In this document: piece after piece, positions 5,865-8,916 of the stretch | Layout of the letters: each line of letters opens with the position of its first letter | Position numbering within the stretch: position 1 is the first letter of the stretch | Source: Porticoccus sp. | GTDB taxonomy: Bacteria; Pseudomonadota; Gammaproteobacteria; Pseudomonadales; Porticoccaceae | Assembly: GCA_011049795.1 (NCBI GenBank) | Contig: DRHD01000303.1 | Coordinates: 1-8,916, forward strand | DNA length: 8,916 bases | Direction: 5' to 3' | Made by a program: the position numbers and the translations under genes | The notes under the pieces: model-generated | What the model was told of the DNA's origin: nothing | Database searches by the model: none | The model's input: the letters and a program-made list of their open reading frames with translations, nothing else

Positions 5865-6005
5865 TCACAGCACTAACCGAACACAAGCCTCGATTAATCT
5901 CGGGGCTTTTTAACGTCTGCTGTCTGGCGTATAGCTGTCGTGGGAATACTTAGTTTACGCATAAGATAAAATTGTCGGTACTGACCCACAATGGACAGTC
6001 GGCTG
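5865..6005. repeat. Intergenic repeat module, copy D (with terminator hairpin 5885-5911)
   Basis: AAGCCTCGA (5885-5893) pairs with TCGGGGCTT (5900-5908) with one G-T pair, then T to 5911 and AACGTC. This is the same hairpin and tail as copy C. The right half is divergent: AGCTGTCG near 5932, an AT-rich centre, TGTCGG-ACTGACCCACAATGGACAGTCGGC to 6003. It lies upstream of the secreted-protein gene and far from any upstream stop codon, so its termination role here is uncertain; it may block read-through into the 6124 gene. Confidence 0.65.
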
Positions 6006-6123
6006 ATATAAATCTTTGGCAGTATTTAACATTTTCTCTGTACAAAGAGCTATTGTTTTGACATGGTGGATACCAATAAAAACAGAAAACTATAATAATT
6101 ATCACTCTCGAAGGAATAGTACA

Positions 6124-6822
6124 ATGAAATGGATCGTTGATGTTAACCCCTGTTCGTTTAAAAAAACCCTGGTTCTGATTGCAGCTATCACATTAGGGTC
6201 TTCCTATGCGGCAGCAGATTCAGTCACTTACGGCTTTTATAAACTCACCAATAACAATACCGAAGACCTATCCAGCCAGCTATCAATCACCCTGTGGGAT
6301 GCGACAGAAGCCAATGCTGTATTCAACAAATCCCTGTCGGCAAGCCAGGTTCTATTCACCGTTCACAATGATGTCGGTATCGCTGGAAACATTGCTGAGG
6401 TCTATTTTGACGATGGTTTGCTTGGCCCCTCTACAGTTTTTAACAGCCTGGGCGGATTTACTGATTTCGACGGTGGTGGTGCCAGTCCCGGTAACTTGCC
6501 AGAGGGAAATACAGCAGCCATACCTTTTGTTGCCACCCAGAATTTTTCGGCAGATGTTAACCCAGGTAACCCTAGCAAAGGAGTCAATACCAGCGATGAC
6601 ATCCTCGGTATCATGTTAGGGCTGGGTAGCTTTTCGGATTTTGATGCGGTAGCGGCAGCGGTGACTGCTGGTGAACTAAGGTTCGGCCTGCACTTGCGCA
6701 CCATTGGCCAGGCTGGTGACAGCGACAGCTATATCAATACCAGCCCTGTGCCCATTCCAGCAGCTGCATGGTTATTCGGTTCAGCATTAATTGGTTTAGT
6801 TGGCATCAGGCGCAAAAACTAA
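6124..6822 (+). CDS. VPxPA-type C-terminal sorting domain protein (PEP-CTERM variant)
   Basis: A 232-residue secreted protein of unknown function. The signal peptide is residues 1-31: a rather long N-region, KK at 13-14, a hydrophobic core at 15-24 and AAA before Asp32. The mature part (32-208) is acidic and Gly/Asn/Asp-rich with no cysteine, as in other exosortase substrates. The C-terminus has VPIPA (209-213), then the hydrophobic AAWLFGSALIGLVGI (214-228) and RRK (229-231), the VPLPA/VPxPA form of the PEP-CTERM signal. AAGGA (6111-6115) lies 8 bases before the ATG at 6124. A longer frame from 6016 would add 36 residues without signal character and is rejected. The gene is monocistronic, followed by a weak terminator. 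It uses a different C-terminal motif from the VPEPG protein at 1458, so the two may be served by different exosortases or by one tolerant enzyme. Confidence 0.9.
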   Translation: MKWIVDVNPCSFKKTLVLIAAITLGSSYAAADSVTYGFYKLTNNNTEDLSSQLSITLWDATEANAVFNKSLSASQVLFTVHNDVGIAGNIAEVYFDDGLLGPSTVFNSLGGFTDFDGGGASPGNLPEGNTAAIPFVATQNFSADVNPGNPSKGVNTSDDILGIMLGLGSFSDFDAVAAAVTAGELRFGLHLRTIGQAGDSDSYINTSPVPIPAAAWLFGSALIGLVGIRRKN

Positions 6823-6837
6823 ATCCTAAAAACGTTT

Positions 6838-7007
6838 TACATCAAGCCTCCTTCATCGGGTTTTTTATATCTGTCATGTCCGTTCGCAGCACTGAACTGC
6901 CGAAGCGGGAATTTAGTAGTAGTGTTAGAGGATGGCAGAAGCTGAATCATTAGCTGCCATTTATCTTACACGCGAGATAAAAGCAGAGATTTAGCGGTAG
7001 TTGATCC
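6838..7007. repeat. Intergenic repeat module, copy E (divergent)
   Basis: The terminator-like hairpin is followed by TTTTTTATATC (6861-6871, also at 2046-2056) and CACTGAACTGCC, which resembles CATTGAACTGCC at 2238-2249, where the MITE sits. Further on, AGCTGCC (6952-6958), an inverted repeat TTATCT/AGATAA (6961-6980) and GTTGATCCA (7000-7008) keep the order of the other copies. A small hairpin ATTTCC/GGAAAT follows at 7008-7025. Confidence 0.5.
6844..6866 (+). terminator. Weak rho-independent terminator after the VPxPA protein
   Basis: AAGCCT (6844-6849) pairs with GGGTTT (6858-6863) with two G-T pairs, and T continues to 6866. It lies 22 bases after the stop and matches the position of the hairpin in the repeat modules. 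Confidence 0.55.
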
Positions 7008-7093
7008 ATTTCCATCCTTGGAAATTTGTTGCTCAAGACTCGGGTAATACTTAAAACCCAGAAATTATTACTCATTATTAAAGAACGGTGGCA

Positions 7094-7313
7094 GGTCTGG
7101 CAGGTTAGTTTTGATTGTGGCCAATCAGGGAGCGTTTAAGCTTGTCTGTCTATCCGGGGCTTTCCGTGAGGACTGTCTGAGCGAAGCGAGTTTATTCACT
7201 TTGCTCCCCCTAAAGGGCCGACCTAAAGGTCGTTCAACATAAAGCGTTGTCGCAGCGGCCGGAAAGGCTGACCAGCCTGCTCCCGGCCACAATGAAAACT
7301 AACCTGCCAGACC
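7094..7313. mobile_element. 220-bp element with long inverted ends, no ORF
   Basis: The left end (7094-7112) is a perfect 19-bp reverse complement of the right end (7295-7313). After one mismatch, pairing continues with ATTGTGGCC (7114-7122) against GGCCACAAT (7285-7293) and GGGAGC (7128-7133) against GCTCCC (7279-7284). The interior has further hairpins: CGACCT/AGGTCG (7219-7232), AGGCT/AGCCT (7265-7278) and GGCCGG/CCGGCC (7257-7262 with 7283-7288), plus TCTGAGCGAAGCGAG (7177-7191). No coding frame and no clear target duplication were found. It could be a MITE, a REP/BIME-like element or a large structured RNA. Confidence 0.7.
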
Positions 7314-7335
7314 GGGGTTCCATATAAACAATTGA

Positions 7336-7392
7336 GTCCGAAATTGGCACACAACCGAAGTTAGAGCCTCGTTTATGCGAGCCTTTATGTCC
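7336..7392. repeat. Intergenic repeat module, short copy F
   Basis: GAAATTGGCACACAACCG (7340-7357) is identical to 4727-4744. It is followed by AGCCTCG (7365-7371), a loop and CGAGCC (7378-7383), a reduced version of the hairpin, then TTTATGTC. It lies in the region upstream of the SDR gene. The remaining 7393-7559 holds only a small inverted repeat, AGAATC/GATTCT (7525-7546). Confidence 0.6.
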
Positions 7393-7559
7393 GCGGATGA
7401 GCCGAGGCTCCAAAAGAACAGCAACGGCTTATAGGTGTTTTATGTGGTAACCAACACTGAGCACGGCCAAGCGTGGCGAGATATAAGCGAACAGCCGGTT
7501 TGAGTCCATGACCACAGATGCAGTAGAATCCTTGGCTCTCGATTCTAAAACGGTGTGTT

Positions 7560-8273
7560 ATGAACAAAGTACTCGTTATTACCGGCGGCAGCCGCGGCAT
7601 TGGCCTAGCTACAGCTAAACAATTTTCCGGTGAAGGCTATCAGGTGATCAACCTATCCCGGCAGCAACCCGCCCTCGACGGCATTAGCCATCTTACCCAT
7701 TTAAGTATCGACTTGGCTGATATCAACTGGCCCAACGCGCACAGCAAGACCCTCATCGACTTAGTGAAATCGGCCGATCAAATCACGCTGATACACAACG
7801 CCGCCTTCCTTGCCAAAGACAGCATTAGCGATGTACAGGCGCCATCTTTTCAACAAGTGATGCAACTCAATGTCATTGCCGCCAGTCAACTTAATCAAAT
7901 TTTATTACCGTCGATGAAAGTAGGCTCATCGATTATTTATGTAAGTTCAACACTAGGAGAAAAAGCCGTCGCTAACACCTGTTCCTATGTCAGCTCTAAA
8001 CATGCCCAAATTGGCCTTATGAAAGCAACCTGTCAGGATTTAATGGGCCAGGGAATTCATACCGCGGCGGTATGTCCGGGCTTTACCGATACGGAAATGT
8101 TACGGGAACATGTCGGTCATGATGAGCAAGTACTGGAACACTTTTCCGGGCTATCTTCTTTTAAGCGTTTATTACAGCCGGAAGAAATCGCCAACACCTT
8201 ATGGTTTTGTGCCAATAACCCAGCGATTAACGGTGCGGTCATTCATGCCAATCTGGGTCAGTTGGAAAATTAG
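7560..8273 (+). CDS. Short-chain dehydrogenase/reductase (SDR, sepiapterin-reductase-like by context)
   Basis: A 237-residue classical SDR using NAD(P)H to reduce or oxidise a carbonyl/alcohol substrate. The nucleotide-binding motif TGGSRGIG is at residues 8-15, Arg34 after the second strand suggests NADP preference, and D51-L52 binds adenine. HNAA is at 79-82, Asn104 and Ser130 are present, and Tyr143-x-x-x-Lys147 completes the catalytic tetrad. PG (173-174) with TDTEM follows. The length is normal for the family, and the C-terminus ends in the usual strand (AVIHANLGQ). The substrate is not evident. The gene converges tail to tail with a PTPS-like gene 29 bases away. Sepiapterin reductase is an SDR acting after PTP synthase, so a pterin substrate is a reasonable inference but not shown. 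No good ribosome site precedes the ATG at 7560; the N-terminus nevertheless fits the family exactly. Confidence 0.88.
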   Translation: MNKVLVITGGSRGIGLATAKQFSGEGYQVINLSRQQPALDGISHLTHLSIDLADINWPNAHSKTLIDLVKSADQITLIHNAAFLAKDSISDVQAPSFQQVMQLNVIAASQLNQILLPSMKVGSSIIYVSSTLGEKAVANTCSYVSSKHAQIGLMKATCQDLMGQGIHTAAVCPGFTDTEMLREHVGHDEQVLEHFSGLSSFKRLLQPEEIANTLWFCANNPAINGAVIHANLGQLEN

Positions 8274-8302
8274 AGATGAGCCATTAAAATAATCAGAAAG
8301 GT

Positions 8303-8791
8303 TTAAGCGGACCAAGCGGCCGAACCACTTTGACCAGGGCCGGAACACACTTTAATCTCAAAAGATTGAACATTATTATCGACCACCACACTATCATCTG
8401 CTAATAAATGCTGTACTAAATAATGGGATAGTTCTTCAACCGTGCTATTGCGAATAGGTAGCAGTAAGGTATCGCTCTGCAATAGCAGCATAACTTCACC
8501 GTTAAACTCAATATGATGATACTGCTCTTGTTGCGTTATGGTGAGATGAGGCGAGTCAGCAGCAATCAGCGTATATTCATCGAGTGATTGGCATAACTCT
8601 TTTAAGTGTTGTTTAAAAATAGAGTAGCGAAAACACAAACCGTTTTCATCAACCGGGGCAGTAATTTTTGCTGAAACGGTAAAATTATGCCCGTGTAAAC
8701 GTTCACGATCGGTGGCCGAAAAAATGGTAAAATGAGCCGCTGAAAACTTCAGGTACTCCTTAGCAATTTCTATAGTGGTTAAGCGGCTCAT
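8303..8791 (-). CDS. PTPS/QueD-like protein (6-pyruvoyl-tetrahydropterin synthase fold) with altered active site
   Basis: A 162-residue member of the T-fold PTPS/QueD superfamily. The zinc ligands are present: His20 (FSAAHF) and His33, His35 (LHGHNF). The pterin-anchoring Glu is probably Glu119 (NSTVEEL). Residues normally used for catalysis differ. The Cys four positions before the first His of HGH (Cys27 in E. coli QueD) is Arg29 here, and the LDH motif is LDE (70-72). The ending KVCSGPGQSGSAAW also differs from QueD. It is therefore probably not the queuosine enzyme QueD but a paralogous subfamily; I recall similar proteins in other gammaproteobacteria near SDR genes. The start at 8791 is supported by GAGAG-type sequence (about 8797-8802) and by the conserved MSRLTTIE start. 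Three copies of a CATCCGAACTAA-like motif lie just upstream. It is convergent with the SDR gene. Confidence 0.85.
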   Translation of the reverse strand: MSRLTTIEIAKEYLKFSAAHFTIFSATDRERLHGHNFTVSAKITAPVDENGLCFRYSIFKQHLKELCQSLDEYTLIAADSPHLTITQQEQYHHIEFNGEVMLLLQSDTLLLPIRNSTVEELSHYLVQHLLADDSVVVDNNVQSFEIKVCSGPGQSGSAAWSA

Positions 8792-8803
8792 ACAGACTCT
8801 CTG

Positions 8804-8857
8804 TTAGTCCGGATGTTGATCTCGCGATTGATCATCCGAACTAAGCATCCAAACTAA
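8804..8857. promoter_or_regulatory. Three copies of a CATCCgAACTAA motif upstream of the PTPS-like gene
   Basis: TTAGTCCGGATG (8804-8815, inverted), CATCCGAACTAA (8833-8844) and CATCCAAACTAA (8846-8857) are copies differing by one base each. The first two form a hairpin (AGTCCGGATG with CATCCGAACT, loop 8816-8832). The position, 13-66 bases upstream of the start codon, suits an operator or an RNA leader hairpin. The regulator is unknown. Confidence 0.5.
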
Positions 8858-8888
8858 ACAATCATTATCCCAAGCCTTGTGGCATAGG

Positions 8889-8916
8889 CTGTCTCTTATA
8901 CACATCTCCGAGCCCA
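8889..8916 (+). other. Nextera transposase adapter remnant (sequencing artefact)
   Basis: The bases from 8889 are the 19-bp Tn5 mosaic end CTGTCTCTTATACACATCT followed by CCGAGCCCA, the start of the Illumina Nextera read-2 adapter. They are not genomic, and any ORF, repeat or end-joining analysis should stop at 8888. Confidence 0.97.

Noticed and set aside
6016..6123. Longer start for the VPxPA protein
   Set aside because: The extension lacks signal-peptide character and a ribosome site, while AAGGA precedes the ATG at 6124.
6206..6619. 137-codon + strand frame inside the VPxPA gene
   Set aside because: It overlaps a gene with a clear signal peptide and sorting tail; its own translation has no family features.

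Overview
The window reads as an accessory, repeat-rich stretch of a marine-type gammaproteobacterial chromosome, taken from a draft contig. The taxonomic guess rests on two PEP-CTERM-type secreted proteins, a YefM/YoeB pair very close to the Enterobacteria/Vibrio type, an SdsA-like alkylsulfatase, a PTPS-like protein and the style of the intergenic repeats. The genus cannot be told. The last 28 bases match the Illumina Nextera transposase adapter, so real genomic sequence ends near 8888.

Layout. 1-275: a GC-richer block able to fold into several nested stems, starting directly after a GTGA tetranucleotide. I call it a candidate HEARO/omega RNA (the guide-scaffold RNA of IscB nucleases) with no IscB gene in the window. 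276-1187: AT-rich non-coding DNA with a 62-bp interrupted palindrome, a degenerate intergenic repeat and a short hairpin. 1188-1316: a decapitated secreted-protein gene (signal peptide plus a few residues). 1458-1985: an intact PEP-CTERM protein and its terminator. 2068-2235: a 168-bp MITE-like element with perfect 17-bp terminal inverted repeats and a GGCA target duplication. 2478-2555: a second gene remnant consisting of little more than a signal peptide. 2670-4661: a lipoprotein type III alkylsulfatase with its terminator. 4890-5580: a YefM-YoeB toxin-antitoxin operon that looks like an integron gene cassette lying between two attC-like sites. 5581-6123: non-coding DNA with palindromes and another repeat copy. 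6124-6822: a VPxPA-type C-terminally sorted secreted protein. 6823-7559: non-coding DNA with repeat copies and a 220-bp element with long inverted ends. 7560-8273 (+) and 8303-8791 (-): a convergent pair, a short-chain dehydrogenase and a PTPS/QueD-like protein with an altered active site.

Coherence. The genes do not form one pathway. Alkylsulfatase and two surface-sorted proteins fit an envelope and organic-sulfate lifestyle. The SDR/PTPS-like pair may act together on a pterin, by analogy with sepiapterin reductase and PTP synthase (inference). A family of related intergenic modules, several carrying a rho-independent terminator, recurs about seven times between the genes. Together with the MITE, the cassette and the two gene stumps, it shows a region shaped by repeated insertion and deletion. 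No rRNA, tRNA, CRISPR array, transposase, integrase, exosortase or IscB gene was found.
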